A stretch of 64,000 bases of DNA. Origin: FEB-10 sp963710645 (lineage in GTDB: Bacteria > Acidobacteriota > Thermoanaerobaculia > Thermoanaerobaculales > Sulfomarinibacteraceae). The notes beneath the pieces were generated by a model. That model made no database searches. It saw only the letters and a program-made list of their open reading frames with translations, and had not been told where the DNA came from. Where the stretch lies: NCBI GenBank assembly GCA_963710645.1, contig CAVQBD010000006.1, positions 248,001-312,000 on the forward strand, read 5' to 3'. Below are positions 7,290-15,849 of this stretch, piece after piece (the first letter of the stretch is position 1; each line of letters begins with the position of its first letter). The position numbers and the translations under genes were made by a program.

Positions 7290-9176
7290 ATGAAATGGGG
7301 CGTGGGAATCAGGCCGGGTCTGGGGGGTCGGTTGAGACATCGTGTTGCGACAGCGTTGATGATCGCTCTGTTGACATTGTGGGCGACGAACGCTGTCTGT
7401 CAGGAGAACCCGACGTCTCCGGTTTCCGATTCGGCCTTGGGTGTCGTCGACCTTTCGGATGACCAAACTTCATTGGAACCTCTGGACGGAGCCTCCCAAG
7501 AGCCGCTGGCGGTGTTCCGGGGCGAGGTGGACGTCAGTCTGATCGGTCTGTTCGTCAGCGTCGTGGACTCCAAGGGCAGGCCGGTCGACGGCCTCACCAA
7601 GGATGATTTTCGGGTCTTCGAACATGGAGAGTTGGTGGAAATCACCAACTTCGAGGCGGTTCATCGGCAGGAACTCAGGCCGCTGGATGAGGTTGATGGT
7701 GATGGGGTCACGGATGACGAGGATCCCGAGGGCCGATATATCTCTGTCCTGTTCGACAATCCGAGCCTCGAGCGCAAGACCCGGAAGCGGGTCATCAAAG
7801 CGCTTGGCGATTTCATCGATGAGGGTCTGCAACAGAACGATCAGTTCATGATCGCGCTGAACTCCGGCGAACTCGAAATCGTCAAGCCGTTCACCGACAA
7901 CGCAGCCGGTCTTCACGCCGCGCTGCAGGTGGTCGCCGAGGGTCCGAGCGGCGGTGATGCGCTGAAACAGAGCAAGCGTTACCTGAAGAGAAGCGTGTAC
8001 GCCGAGGACATTTATGACGTCCCGATGATTCCGGGGGCGGAGAATCCAGCCGTTGCCGCATCGGCGATCATGAGGGCCAACAGGCTGTTGACCGGCATCG
8101 AGGGCATGAGGCGACTCGAGTACGATCGCATCAACGATGCGCTGAGCGTGACCGACGAAATGTTGCGGGCCATGGCAGGGCTCAAGGGCCGCAAGGCGGT
8201 CATCTGGATCGGTGAGGATCTGGCCATCCAGCCGGCCTACGACATCTACTCGGTGTGGTACAGCAGGGTGACACCCCTGCGAGGCGTGATGACTGTTGAC
8301 CATCCCCACGTTTGGGGCAGCAAGGTACAGCTCGACCGCCAGTTCGCCACCATAGCGGCCAACGCCCAGGCCGCCGGCGCCACGATCTACGTGGTTGACG
8401 CCTCAGACCGCGACCGCGAGATGGCCAATGCGGATTTTACGCCGTCGAGCTCGACCTCGCTCTTGATGAGCGAATCGGCCGGCAATGCCTGGACGCCCGG
8501 AACGGACTTCGCCACGGTAAGACAGCGCACCGAGGGGGGGTCGTTCATGGCGGTGGCCACCGGGGGTGAGGCGTTCGGGAATACCAGAAATATCCCGAGC
8601 ATCATGGACACCCTGGCGGATCACGTGTCCACCTACTACTACATCGGATATCGCAGGGCGGGTCCGGCGGACGGCAGGCGACATGATGTCCAGGTCAAAG
8701 TCACCGGAAAGGGTATGCGGGCTCGCCACCACGAACAGGTGTTGGATAAGACCGTGCCGCAGAAGCTGGCCGACGTGGCCATGTCGCGGTTGCGGCTCAA
8801 CCTTGGCGACAACGGGCTCGACCTCGCGGTACAACTGCAAGAACCTGAGCCGATGGACGACAAGACCTTTGTGCTCCCCATCCAGTTGACCATGCCGGTG
8901 GACAAGCTCGTGCTGTTGCCCGACGCCGACAACCACATCGGACAGATTCTGGTGGCAGTGGCGGTGCTCGATGACGACGGCAAGACGGCTCCTGTCCACC
9001 TGATTCGACTGCGGCTGACCATCCCGTCTGCTCGATTCAAGGAGGGGGCCATCGCCAGCCAACCGATCCGGCTGAAGCTCGGCGAGGGGACCGAACGGAT
9101 CGCCGTCAGCGTCCGGGATGAGATTTCGGGTGTGGAGGCGTCGTTGGCGGTCCCGGTGACGGGTCTGCAGCTCTGA
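7290..9176 (+). CDS. Secreted VWFA-related domain protein (acidobacterial type)
   Basis: I place the start at ATG 7290, giving 628 residues and a clean signal peptide (RHRVATALMIALLTLWATNA, cleaved before QEN). The region DVSLIGLFVSVVDSKGRPVD followed by LTKDDFRVFEHGELVEI is the typical opening of the VWFA-related proteins abundant in Acidobacteriota. YISVLFDNPSL occupies the position of the von Willebrand A first strand, but the classical DxSxS metal site is not evident. The C-terminal third (from about 520) is beta-rich with no recognised domain. It is probably exported and involved in adhesion or protein interactions (inference from the family). Confidence 0.8.
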   Translation: MKWGVGIRPGLGGRLRHRVATALMIALLTLWATNAVCQENPTSPVSDSALGVVDLSDDQTSLEPLDGASQEPLAVFRGEVDVSLIGLFVSVVDSKGRPVDGLTKDDFRVFEHGELVEITNFEAVHRQELRPLDEVDGDGVTDDEDPEGRYISVLFDNPSLERKTRKRVIKALGDFIDEGLQQNDQFMIALNSGELEIVKPFTDNAAGLHAALQVVAEGPSGGDALKQSKRYLKRSVYAEDIYDVPMIPGAENPAVAASAIMRANRLLTGIEGMRRLEYDRINDALSVTDEMLRAMAGLKGRKAVIWIGEDLAIQPAYDIYSVWYSRVTPLRGVMTVDHPHVWGSKVQLDRQFATIAANAQAAGATIYVVDASDRDREMANADFTPSSSTSLLMSESAGNAWTPGTDFATVRQRTEGGSFMAVATGGEAFGNTRNIPSIMDTLADHVSTYYYIGYRRAGPADGRRHDVQVKVTGKGMRARHHEQVLDKTVPQKLADVAMSRLRLNLGDNGLDLAVQLQEPEPMDDKTFVLPIQLTMPVDKLVLLPDADNHIGQILVAVAVLDDDGKTAPVHLIRLRLTIPSARFKEGAIASQPIRLKLGEGTERIAVSVRDEISGVEASLAVPVTGLQL

Positions 9177-9184
9177 CCCGAGTA

Positions 9185-9230
9185 GGTCGAAAGTCGAAGG
9201 TCAGAAGTCGAAGGTCGCTGCTCGCTCGCT
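9185..9230. repeat. Heptamer tract, unit gtcgaag/gtcgaaa
   Basis: About six 7-nt units (gtcgaaa, gtcgaag, gtcagaa and so on) start 8 bp after the VWFA gene stop codon and grade into gtcgctg and ctcgctc while keeping phase. Confidence 0.65.
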
Positions 9231-9258
9231 ATGAGGGCGCGACAGGCGGGCGTGCCGT

Positions 9259-9324
9259 CTCTGACGATTTTGGGTTGAGGTCCAACAGGCTGCTTGCCGC
9301 GACGAGTCCCAAATATCGTCAGAG
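9259..9324. repeat. Hairpin repeat element, copy A
   Basis: Left arm 9259-9274 (CTCTGACGATTTTGGG) pairs with right arm 9308-9324 (CCCAAATATCGTCAGAG) with one bulged base, around a 33-nt loop. It is preceded by gggcgtgccgt and followed by gggggctccctcggggagcg, the same flanks as copy C read in reverse. Confidence 0.65.
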
Positions 9325-9426
9325 GGGGCTCCCTCGGGGAGCGCGGTTGGGAAATGGGCGCGTCGAAGTCAGTGAATCGAAGCGAACGCGAGGGCCCGGA
9401 TTCCGGCGCCAGCGTCTGCGACAGCG

Positions 9427-9524
9427 ATCAGCGGCAGTCGGCAGCGCCCGGGCCAGGGACAGCAACCGGGGTCCGGGGCAAATGGCAGCATCGGTGAACA
9501 GCGACCGCAATCCGGGGCAACTCC
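9427..9524 (+). repeat. Dispersed ~98-bp repeat, copy 1 (copy 2 at 51104-51203)
   Basis: By eye this stretch and 51104-51203 share about 90% identity, including agtcggcagcgcccggg, cagggacagcaaccgg and atggcagcatcggtga. Both lie in gaps with other repeat modules. A diverged partial relative is at 13561-13600. It has no convincing open frame. Confidence 0.65.
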
Positions 9525-9546
9525 ACCGGCCGGTTGGTGGTCTCGG

Positions 9547-10029
9547 TCACGAAGGCCCTCCGGCCTGTCGGAGGCGTTGCTCCTGAAGCATGCGCAGATG
9601 GTCGAATTCGGCCTTTTTGAGGCCCTCGAAGAGCTCGATGACCTGTGGGTCGCTGGCGTACTCCAGCGCTTCCCCGTAATAGTCGCCTGCCCGTCGCTCC
9701 GCCTCCATCGCGAGCTCGAAGGCTTCATCCAGCGTCACGGCCTTGCTGATGGCCTCGTATGCCGGTTGCTCCACCTCCCACGCCGCGTTGTCCGAGTGTC
9801 GCGGCGGGGCATCCGCGAATTTGGCTTGTCGCTGAACCGTCAGTTGCTCTCGGTGTTTGGCCTCGAATCCGGCCATCTTCTTGAAGAACTTCGCCACCTC
9901 GTCGTTGCCGTCGGCGGCGAGCCATGTGGCGAGTTGTTCGTAGTTGTCCTCGGCCTCTTGTTCAACCTGGATGGCGATGTCCAGGACATCCTGTGCGTCG
10001 AGGCGGGAGAAGTCGACTTGGAGCCCCAT
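9547..10029 (-). CDS. Rubrerythrin/ferritin-like diiron protein
   Basis: The 160-residue protein starts at ATG 10029, preceded on the minus strand by GGAGG. It folds as a four-helix bundle with two pairs of ferritin-like metal ligands: EQEAEDNYEQL and EAKHREQL in the first half, EAERRAGDYYGEAL and EFDHLRML in the second. The E...ExxH pairs are those expected for a diiron site. No rubredoxin-type CxxC zinc finger is present, so it is an erythrin-type protein without the rubredoxin tail. A role in peroxide or iron handling is likely by family, fitting other redox genes in the window. It is divergent from the TonB-dependent receptor. Confidence 0.8.
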   Translation of the reverse strand: MGLQVDFSRLDAQDVLDIAIQVEQEAEDNYEQLATWLAADGNDEVAKFFKKMAGFEAKHREQLTVQRQAKFADAPPRHSDNAAWEVEQPAYEAISKAVTLDEAFELAMEAERRAGDYYGEALEYASDPQVIELFEGLKKAEFDHLRMLQEQRLRQAGGPS

Positions 10030-10203
10030 ATTTTCCTCCGGATTCGTGTATTTTTCAGGATCGGGACATCGTTGGTCCCGGTAACGATCATTGTCAACAA
10101 TCAACCGTCACTTTCTCCAACCCGCGATCGGCTGTCAAGCTTCCGCCGGGCGGCGTTTACGGATGTTGGCGGATTTGTTGCAACCGATGGGAGAAAATAT
10201 GGG

Positions 10204-10209
10204 TATAAT
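10204..10209 (+). promoter_or_regulatory. Candidate -10 box of the TonB-dependent receptor gene
   Basis: A perfect TATAAT lies 73 bp upstream of the receptor start. No good -35 at 16-18 bp is seen; ttgcaa at 10178-10183 is 20 bp away. The implied leader contains a GGCCAC/GTGGTC hairpin (10224-10244) and a seven-T run (10258-10264). Confidence 0.45.
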
Positions 10210-10282
10210 CTACCAACGGGATCGGCCACTCGTGAGGTGTGGTCCTCGCGACGGGCGTTTTTTTATATCTCGGGGAGGAATT

Positions 10283-13282
10283 ATGCTGCGACGCGTTTCC
10301 ATCATTTTTGGGTTAGCTGCCCTTATCGCCACCGGTTCTTTTGCGGCCAACACAGGTCGTGTCTCCGGACACGTTGTGAGCGATGGAGCGGCACTTCCGG
10401 GTGTTACGGTTCAGCTCGAGGGCGACGTCCTCATAGGCGGCCCCCAGGTCGCCATTTCCGGCGCAGAAGGCGAATTTTCGTTCAACCTGTTGCCTGTGGG
10501 AACCTACACGGTGTCCGCCGCCCTGCCGGGTTTCAAGCCGGCTTCGGGTCAGGTTCGGGTCTCCGCGGACGGCGACTCGAAGGTGGATTTCGTCATGGTT
10601 CCGGAGAGTTTCGGTGAGGAGATCGAGGTCACAGCCAGTGTGCCCGTGGTCGACACATCGCAGGTGAACACCCGTCAGATCTGGGACGAGGAGTACCTCC
10701 AGAAGGGTCTCGTGGGGACCGCAAACCGAGGCTACCAGAACGTGCTCAGCCAGGCGGCGGGCGTCACCGGAGGATCCAACCCCAACGTCTTCGGCTCCAC
10801 CGTCGGTGAGAACGCCTACCTGATCGACGGCATGAACACCACCGACACCGTGGTCGGCACCTGGTCCACCATGTTCAACATGGATGCGGTGCAGGAGATG
10901 AACTTCCAGACCGGCGGCTACGAGGCCGAGTTCGGTCAGGCCACCGGTGGTATCGTCAACCTGGTGACCAAGTCGGGTGGTAACGACTTCTCGGGTTCGC
11001 TCGATGTGCGTTACCGCGGCGCGAACATGACCGAAAACGGCGACCACTTCGACAGGGATGAGCAGAGTTACTCGAATCAGCAGTATTCGGTTGCCCTCGG
11101 CGGGCCGTTCCTTCGCGACAAGCTGTGGTTCTTCACCTCGTTCCAGTACATCGACAGTTCGTCGCAGACAGCCTTCGCCTACTTCCCGTACGACTGGACG
11201 GGAATGCAGTTCCTCGGCAAGGTGACCTGGCAGGCTTCCAACTCCAGTCGCGTGGTTGGCAAGTTCTCCACCGATCCGGCGGAGATTCCGGGTGTCAACT
11301 CGAGCCTCTACAACCTGCCGTCGGCGCGTGCGACCCAGGAGCAGGGTGGCCAGATCTGGCAGTTCGAGCTCAACTCGGTGCTGTCCGAGTCCTGGCTCCT
11401 CAACGCCCAGCTGGGTACCGCCTCCAACTACCTCAAGGCGTACAGCACCGATCAGCCCGACACGGTGAGCGGCCACTTCAACCAGGACACCCTGCTGAGC
11501 TCCAACGCGTACTACCGTCAGGACGACGACCAGCGGCCTCGTGACGAAGCGCGGGTGAACGCCACCTTCTTCGCCGACAACCTCGCCGGATCGCACGAGT
11601 TCAAGGGCGGCCTCGAATACACCATGGTTGGTCAGGACAGCGTTTTCTACTACTCCGGCGGCGGGCGACTGTACGACAATAACGGCAACCAGGGTCCGGC
11701 GTGGCCCAACCCCATCGACCTCAACGGCGACGGCTACTTCAACGATTACATCGAGGTGAAGATCCCGGAGGCGACCGTGAAGCAGCCGGTCGAGACCTCG
11801 GGTGACATCTACACCTTCTTTGTCCAGGACGCCTGGCGGGTCCATCCCAACGTGACCCTGAAGCCCGGTATCCGTCTCGATCGTTCGATTTTGCACAACG
11901 CCCTCGACGACGAGATCGCCAATATGGATCGCTGGCAGCCGAGGTTGGGCGCCGCCTGGGACATCTTCGGCACCTCGAAGCACGTGATCCGTGGTTCCTT
12001 CGGCCGGTTCATGGATCCCACCACACTGATGATTCCCGGCTTCGCGTCGGGCGTTCCGCTGGACAGCTACATCGAATACACGACGCTGGAGAATTACTGC
12101 AACGCCTCGTTCGGTCGGATCTGCACCATCGAGGATCTGCCGGGCAGCCTCCGGGACCTCGCGTTCGAGTGGACCAACTGGGACGGCCAGGATTACACCC
12201 TGATCGGTGACCGGAGCGAGACGCTCTCGCAGCCGGCGGAGACCCTGGACACCGCGGGTCTCGGAAACCTCCAGGCCCCCTACGTCGACGAGATCATCCT
12301 CGCCTACGAATTCCAGGTCGCGCCGCAGATGTCCGTCGAGTTCACCTACGTGAACAAGGAGGGTGGCGACCTGATCGAGGACACGTGCATCGGCAACACA
12401 TGGGCCTACGGCCAGGGCGAGCTGCCGAACCTCGACGATCCCACCACCTGGACGCTGGCGGCCAATTGCGACGGCTGGTTGATCGTCAACATGCCGACGT
12501 ACGAGCGCACCTATGAGGCCGGCATCGTCCAATTCGAGGCCCGCAAGAGCTGGGGTAACGTGATCTTCAGCTACACCCACGCCGAGTCCAAGGGCAACAA
12601 CGAGAGCGGGCCGAGGCATTATGCCTACGGCGCCGGCGACTACTATCCGATCAACTTCTACAACCACTACGGTTATCTGACCGACAACCGCGACCACCGG
12701 ATCAAGCTCAACGGCTATTTCACCCTGCCGCACCGGTGGACCATCGGCTACGACACCTTCTGGTCCTCCCCGGGCTACGACACCATCACCTCCAGTTGCC
12801 AGGCCTTCCAGGACGCACCGGGCAAGAGGTCCACGACGGATCAGATGAACGCGCTCGGTATCGACCCGAGCACGCTGGCCTACTGCCAGTCCCCCGATGG
12901 CTTCGCGTTCGGCAGCAACTACGACATCTACCACACCGAGCGCGGCGCGTATGAGACCAAGAGCGTGTGGATGTTCGATCTCCAGGTCATGAAGGGCTTC
13001 AAGGTGGGACCCACCGAGATCGAGGGCATCCTCACCATCTACAATCTCTTTGGCAACGAGTTCGACTCGACCTTCAACACCACGGCATTCCGGCAGGACA
13101 CCGAGCAGGATCCGGAAACCGGCCAGCCAGTTGACCTGGTGTACCAGAATGACGACCCCGGCGCCCCGTACTACGACGAGTACTACGGCGCGGACAGCTC
13201 GCCGGTGCTCGTTCCCATCGGCTCCCCAACCTCTTACTGGAACCCGCGGCGCTACGAGATCGGCGTGCGCATCGAGTTCTGA
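10283..13282 (+). CDS. TonB-dependent receptor with carboxypeptidase-regulatory-like N-terminal domain
   Basis: The ATG at 10283 follows a strong ggggagg site and gives 999 residues. A signal peptide (MLRRVSIIFGLAALIATGSFA) is followed by a carboxypeptidase-regulatory-like Ig domain (about 24-105, VSGHVVSDGAALPGVTVQLE). Next come a plug domain (about 115-215, with ENAYLIDGMNTTD and QATGGIVNLVTKSGG) and a long outer-membrane beta-barrel ending in the aromatic-terminated RRYEIGVRIEF, as expected for BAM-mediated insertion. Such OMPs are numerous in Acidobacteriota and usually import oligosaccharides, siderophores or peptides; the substrate cannot be read here. An intrinsic terminator follows directly. 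Confidence 0.9.
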   Translation: MLRRVSIIFGLAALIATGSFAANTGRVSGHVVSDGAALPGVTVQLEGDVLIGGPQVAISGAEGEFSFNLLPVGTYTVSAALPGFKPASGQVRVSADGDSKVDFVMVPESFGEEIEVTASVPVVDTSQVNTRQIWDEEYLQKGLVGTANRGYQNVLSQAAGVTGGSNPNVFGSTVGENAYLIDGMNTTDTVVGTWSTMFNMDAVQEMNFQTGGYEAEFGQATGGIVNLVTKSGGNDFSGSLDVRYRGANMTENGDHFDRDEQSYSNQQYSVALGGPFLRDKLWFFTSFQYIDSSSQTAFAYFPYDWTGMQFLGKVTWQASNSSRVVGKFSTDPAEIPGVNSSLYNLPSARATQEQGGQIWQFELNSVLSESWLLNAQLGTASNYLKAYSTDQPDTVSGHFNQDTLLSSNAYYRQDDDQRPRDEARVNATFFADNLAGSHEFKGGLEYTMVGQDSVFYYSGGGRLYDNNGNQGPAWPNPIDLNGDGYFNDYIEVKIPEATVKQPVETSGDIYTFFVQDAWRVHPNVTLKPGIRLDRSILHNALDDEIANMDRWQPRLGAAWDIFGTSKHVIRGSFGRFMDPTTLMIPGFASGVPLDSYIEYTTLENYCNASFGRICTIEDLPGSLRDLAFEWTNWDGQDYTLIGDRSETLSQPAETLDTAGLGNLQAPYVDEIILAYEFQVAPQMSVEFTYVNKEGGDLIEDTCIGNTWAYGQGELPNLDDPTTWTLAANCDGWLIVNMPTYERTYEAGIVQFEARKSWGNVIFSYTHAESKGNNESGPRHYAYGAGDYYPINFYNHYGYLTDNRDHRIKLNGYFTLPHRWTIGYDTFWSSPGYDTITSSCQAFQDAPGKRSTTDQMNALGIDPSTLAYCQSPDGFAFGSNYDIYHTERGAYETKSVWMFDLQVMKGFKVGPTEIEGILTIYNLFGNEFDSTFNTTAFRQDTEQDPETGQPVDLVYQNDDPGAPYYDEYYGADSSPVLVPIGSPTSYWNPRRYEIGVRIEF

Positions 13283-13299
13283 TCAGAAACACGAACCGC

Positions 13300-13329
13300 A
13301 AAGCCCGCGCTTCGGCGCGGGCTTTTTTT
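13300..13329 (+). terminator. Intrinsic terminator of the TonB-dependent receptor gene
   Basis: AAGCCCGCGC-TTCG-GCGCGGGCTT is a GC-rich stem with a stable tetraloop, followed by a run of T, 17 bp after the stop codon. Confidence 0.9.
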
Positions 13330-13350
13330 GTCCTCCGCCCACCTCCGATC

Positions 13351-13384
13351 GCAGAACGAAGAACGAAGAACGAAGATCGCGGAC
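13351..13384. repeat. Heptamer tract, unit gaagaac
   Basis: Four head-to-tail 7-nt units (gcagaac, then gaagaac twice, then gaagatc) lie 22 bp after the receptor terminator. Confidence 0.65.
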
Positions 13385-13677
13385 TAGTGGGAGCGGATGG
13401 CGCGAAGGCGGGGGCTGAAGGTGACGACGTTGAACGTTGCCACCCACTCGAGGACCGTGAAAGAAGGCGCGAAGCGGCGTACGATGTTGGGCAAGCGGAT
13501 CAGCGGTGGGGGTCCTTCGTTGCGGCCCGGTTCTTCGTCGCGCTTCCCGTGAGGATGCCAGCGGCAGCGACAGCGATCCGGGACAGATGGCAGCGTCAGC
13601 AACGAGCGGCGGTGCCTCTTCATCGACAGCATCAAGGTTGGCCGGTGCCAGGTGGGCACGATGGGCGGGCGTGCCGT

Positions 13678-13743
13678 CTTTAACATTGTTGGGATTCAAG
13701 GGATTGGGAAATCTATCTCGTTGGGGTCCCAACAATGTTAAAG
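13678..13743. repeat. Hairpin repeat element, copy B (17-bp perfect inverted repeat)
   Basis: Left arm 13678-13694 (CTTTAACATTGTTGGGA) and right arm 13727-13743 (TCCCAACAATGTTAAAG) are exactly complementary, with a 32-nt loop. The upstream flank gggcgggcgtgccgt and downstream gggggc match copy A. The stem sequence differs from copies A and C at several positions on both arms, so pairing has been kept while sequence has changed. Confidence 0.7.
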
Positions 13744-13828
13744 GGGGCAACCTGCCGGCGGCAGCGATTGTGGCCTGGGCCGGGAGGGTTGTGGTGGGAG
13801 GTGACCCGGCCACTGGCCACTCGCTGGT

Positions 13829-13897
13829 GACGGCTGGTCACCGCGGCCGGAGGCCGCGAGTAACCTCGGGGAGCGCCATGGGGAGATGGGCGCGTCG
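13829..13897 (+). repeat. Dispersed ~69-bp repeat, copy 1 (copy 2 at 53941-54008)
   Basis: gacggctggtcac, the palindromic gcggccggaggccgc and ggggagatgggcgcg occur in the same order and spacing at 53941-54008, with few differences by eye. A shorter relative, ctcggggagcgcgg...atgggcgcgtcgaa, is at 9333-9366. Confidence 0.65.
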
Positions 13898-13972
13898 AAA
13901 TCAGTACACGGAAGCGACCGCCCGGGCCGGTGCCTGGCACCGACATTTGGGCGGGATGGTGGATAATGCGGC

Positions 13973-14614
13973 GTGATCAATACACCCTTGTCCATGCGGC
14001 TCTGGCGGGAGAACACCGACCTGGCGGAGGCGTGTCTGAGCCACCCCTTTGTTCGGGGACTTGCTGACGGATCTCTACCGCCCGAGGCATTTGTACGATA
14101 CGTGACGCAGGACGTCTTCTATCTCGAGGCATTCTTCAGGGCCTATGCTCTGGCGGCGGCCCGCTGCGAAGGACGCCACGACGTGGCGGTGGTTTTCCAC
14201 CGGCTCATGGGCGGCGTTCTCGAAGAACTGGAGATGCACGCGGGCCATGCCGCTCGTCTTGGCGTTGATACAAAAGGTGTCGTGCCCTCTCCAACAACGG
14301 TGGGCTGCGTGGATCTGCTGCTGGACACAGCCTGGCGGTCAACATTGGGCGAGATCATGGCGGTGATGACGCCGTGCATGCGGCTTTATGCCTATCTGGG
14401 AAATGTGCTGGCGACGCAACGGCGGGAGAATCACCCCTACGGTCAGTGGATCGAAGCCTACTCCGGCGAGGAGATGGAACAACTTGCCGCCGACCTCGAA
14501 GGGCTGCTGGATGAGTTCGCGAAGGATTCACCGCAGGTCCGTCGGCTGTACCGCCGCGCCATGGAGTACGAGCTCGAGTTCTTTTCAACGTCCTTCGGTG
14601 ACGTCACCCCCTGA
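13973..14614 (+). CDS. TenA/THI-4 family protein (thiaminase II-like)
   Basis: The 213-residue all-helical protein matches the TenA family in length and motifs. It has SHPFVRGLADGSLPPEAFVR near the N-terminus, YVTQDVFYLEAF (the conserved Asp is D in TQD), MTPCMRLYAYLG (the position of the catalytic cysteine in TenA_C proteins), HPYGQWIEAYSGEEM, and a C-terminal YELEFFSTSF (position of the conserved Glu). Members hydrolyse aminopyrimidines in thiamin salvage, though some have other substrates. A GTG start at 13973 is used, but an ATG at 13991 is equally possible. No other thiamin gene is in the window. Confidence 0.8.
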   Translation: MINTPLSMRLWRENTDLAEACLSHPFVRGLADGSLPPEAFVRYVTQDVFYLEAFFRAYALAAARCEGRHDVAVVFHRLMGGVLEELEMHAGHAARLGVDTKGVVPSPTTVGCVDLLLDTAWRSTLGEIMAVMTPCMRLYAYLGNVLATQRRENHPYGQWIEAYSGEEMEQLAADLEGLLDEFAKDSPQVRRLYRRAMEYELEFFSTSFGDVTP

Positions 14615-14656
14615 AGATCGGTGCTCAGATCCCGGGGGATACATGCCGGCTGCTTG

Positions 14657-15693
14657 TCATCGGATAGGAATGAAAATCAGAGTGATCAGCTCGCTCTCCG
14701 GGGTCTGACCAGGATCACTCACGAACTGCTCCCACTCAGGCCCTGCCTGCTCGAGCCCGTAGGCCGCGGCGTAGGCGTGGGCCTTGGCATAGCTCGTCGA
14801 CAGACCCCCATAGGGTCCTACGTGCTCTGCCACCACGGTGCGGCCGCCCGGGGTCTGGCCGATTCTCACCGGATCATCCGGGCCGGGCCGGGTGGCTGGA
14901 GGATCGGCCACCGGGATGCCGGCGAAAAACGACCAACCCTCGGTGTCGTTCCAGGCGCCCGTGATCGCCACCGGCATGCCGGCCTGTTCGAGGCGGTTTC
15001 TTTTCATGAAGGCGGTCACAGCGCCGTAAGCCGCGCCCAGAGCCTGTCCAATGGCCTCGTCGTCGTGAGGTGCCTGACCGGAGGTGACGGCGATGGGGAT
15101 CGGTTCCAGCTCTTGGATTTCGATCTGGAGATCCGACCAATCGTCGCCCGGGAGGTCCTCGGCAAAGGCTTTGAGGTTTGTGAGCCCCTGCTCGAAATAA
15201 GGCCCCATCATGCCGTCGAAAAGCAGCCCGAAGTAGCGGCTGACGATGTTCCTCCCGACGTCGGTGGAAAGTGACCACGTGACCCGCGTTCCGCCGTCTG
15301 CGCCTTGGAGCGCGAAGATGGACTCGGCAACGCCCTCGTCGCCGAAGTCGAAGGCGGTCTTCACCAGCGAAAAGGACTCCGATTCGATGATCTCTTCACT
15401 GCCGGTGCCCAATTTCGGGTGATCACTGGCCCAGGACATTCTGGCGCCCACACCCATTTCCGGCCCCTCGATCGACCATTGCGCATCGGGGTCGATGTCG
15501 TGCCACGGTGACCACTCGTGGATACGGCTGAAGCTGTTGCCAAGGGCGAAGACGGTCGCCTGGGAGCCTCCACGATGATCGATCGTTCGACGCGGGCGGT
15601 TTCCGGCAAGAACAGACCGACGATCGCGAGGACGGCGGTCAGACCGAGCAGGCCGAACAGCGTGACGGTGAGCACCTTGGTCAGTATTCTCAT
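14657..15693 (-). CDS. Membrane-anchored SRPBCC domain plus GyrI-like domain protein, interrupted by a frameshift
   Basis: The gene starts at ATG 15693 behind a GGGGAGAG site and encodes a signal anchor (LTKVLTVTLFGLLGLTAVLA). It reads into VERSIIVEAP, the usual first strand of a polyketide cyclase/SRPBCC fold, then loses frame near 15560-15563. The other frame continues with ATVFALGNSFSRIHEWSPW and runs to the end at 14657. Adding one base restores a 345-residue protein. The C-terminal half (from about 190) is a GyrI/AraC effector-binding-like domain (GAWNDTEGWSFFAGIPVAD, VVAEHVGPYGGL). No UGA is involved, so this is a true indel: a recent mutation or a sequence error. Confidence 0.75.
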
Positions 15694-15849
15694 GGGTCTC
15701 TCCCCTGGTCGTCGCCGGCAGCCCCTCGAGTTCGACGAATGAAGAACGGTGTTGGCGGGTGCCGTGGTTGTGGGTGAGAATACCATGGTGGTGGCACGCC
15801 GCGTTTTGGTCGATCGCAGGTGAAGCGAACGGCGGTTTTGGGAGGTGTG

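Larger units (their letters stand above)
13330..13972. other. Repeat-filled intergenic region
   Basis: I see no credible gene in these 643 bases. They contain a heptamer tract (13351-13384), the cccgtgaggatgccag module (13546-13561), hairpin element copy B (13678-13743) and a ~69-bp module shared with 53941-54008 (13829-13897). Short open frames here on both strands have repeat-like composition and no ribosome sites. Confidence 0.65.

Noticed and set aside
10313..12934. An 873-codon open frame on the minus strand inside the TonB-dependent receptor gene
   Set aside because: It is a mirror frame of a GC-rich gene; it has no ribosome site, no signal and a Val/Gly-rich composition typical of antisense frames.
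15540..15600. A third selenoprotein in the SRPBCC gene
   Set aside because: The break there is a one-base frame change, not an in-frame UGA.
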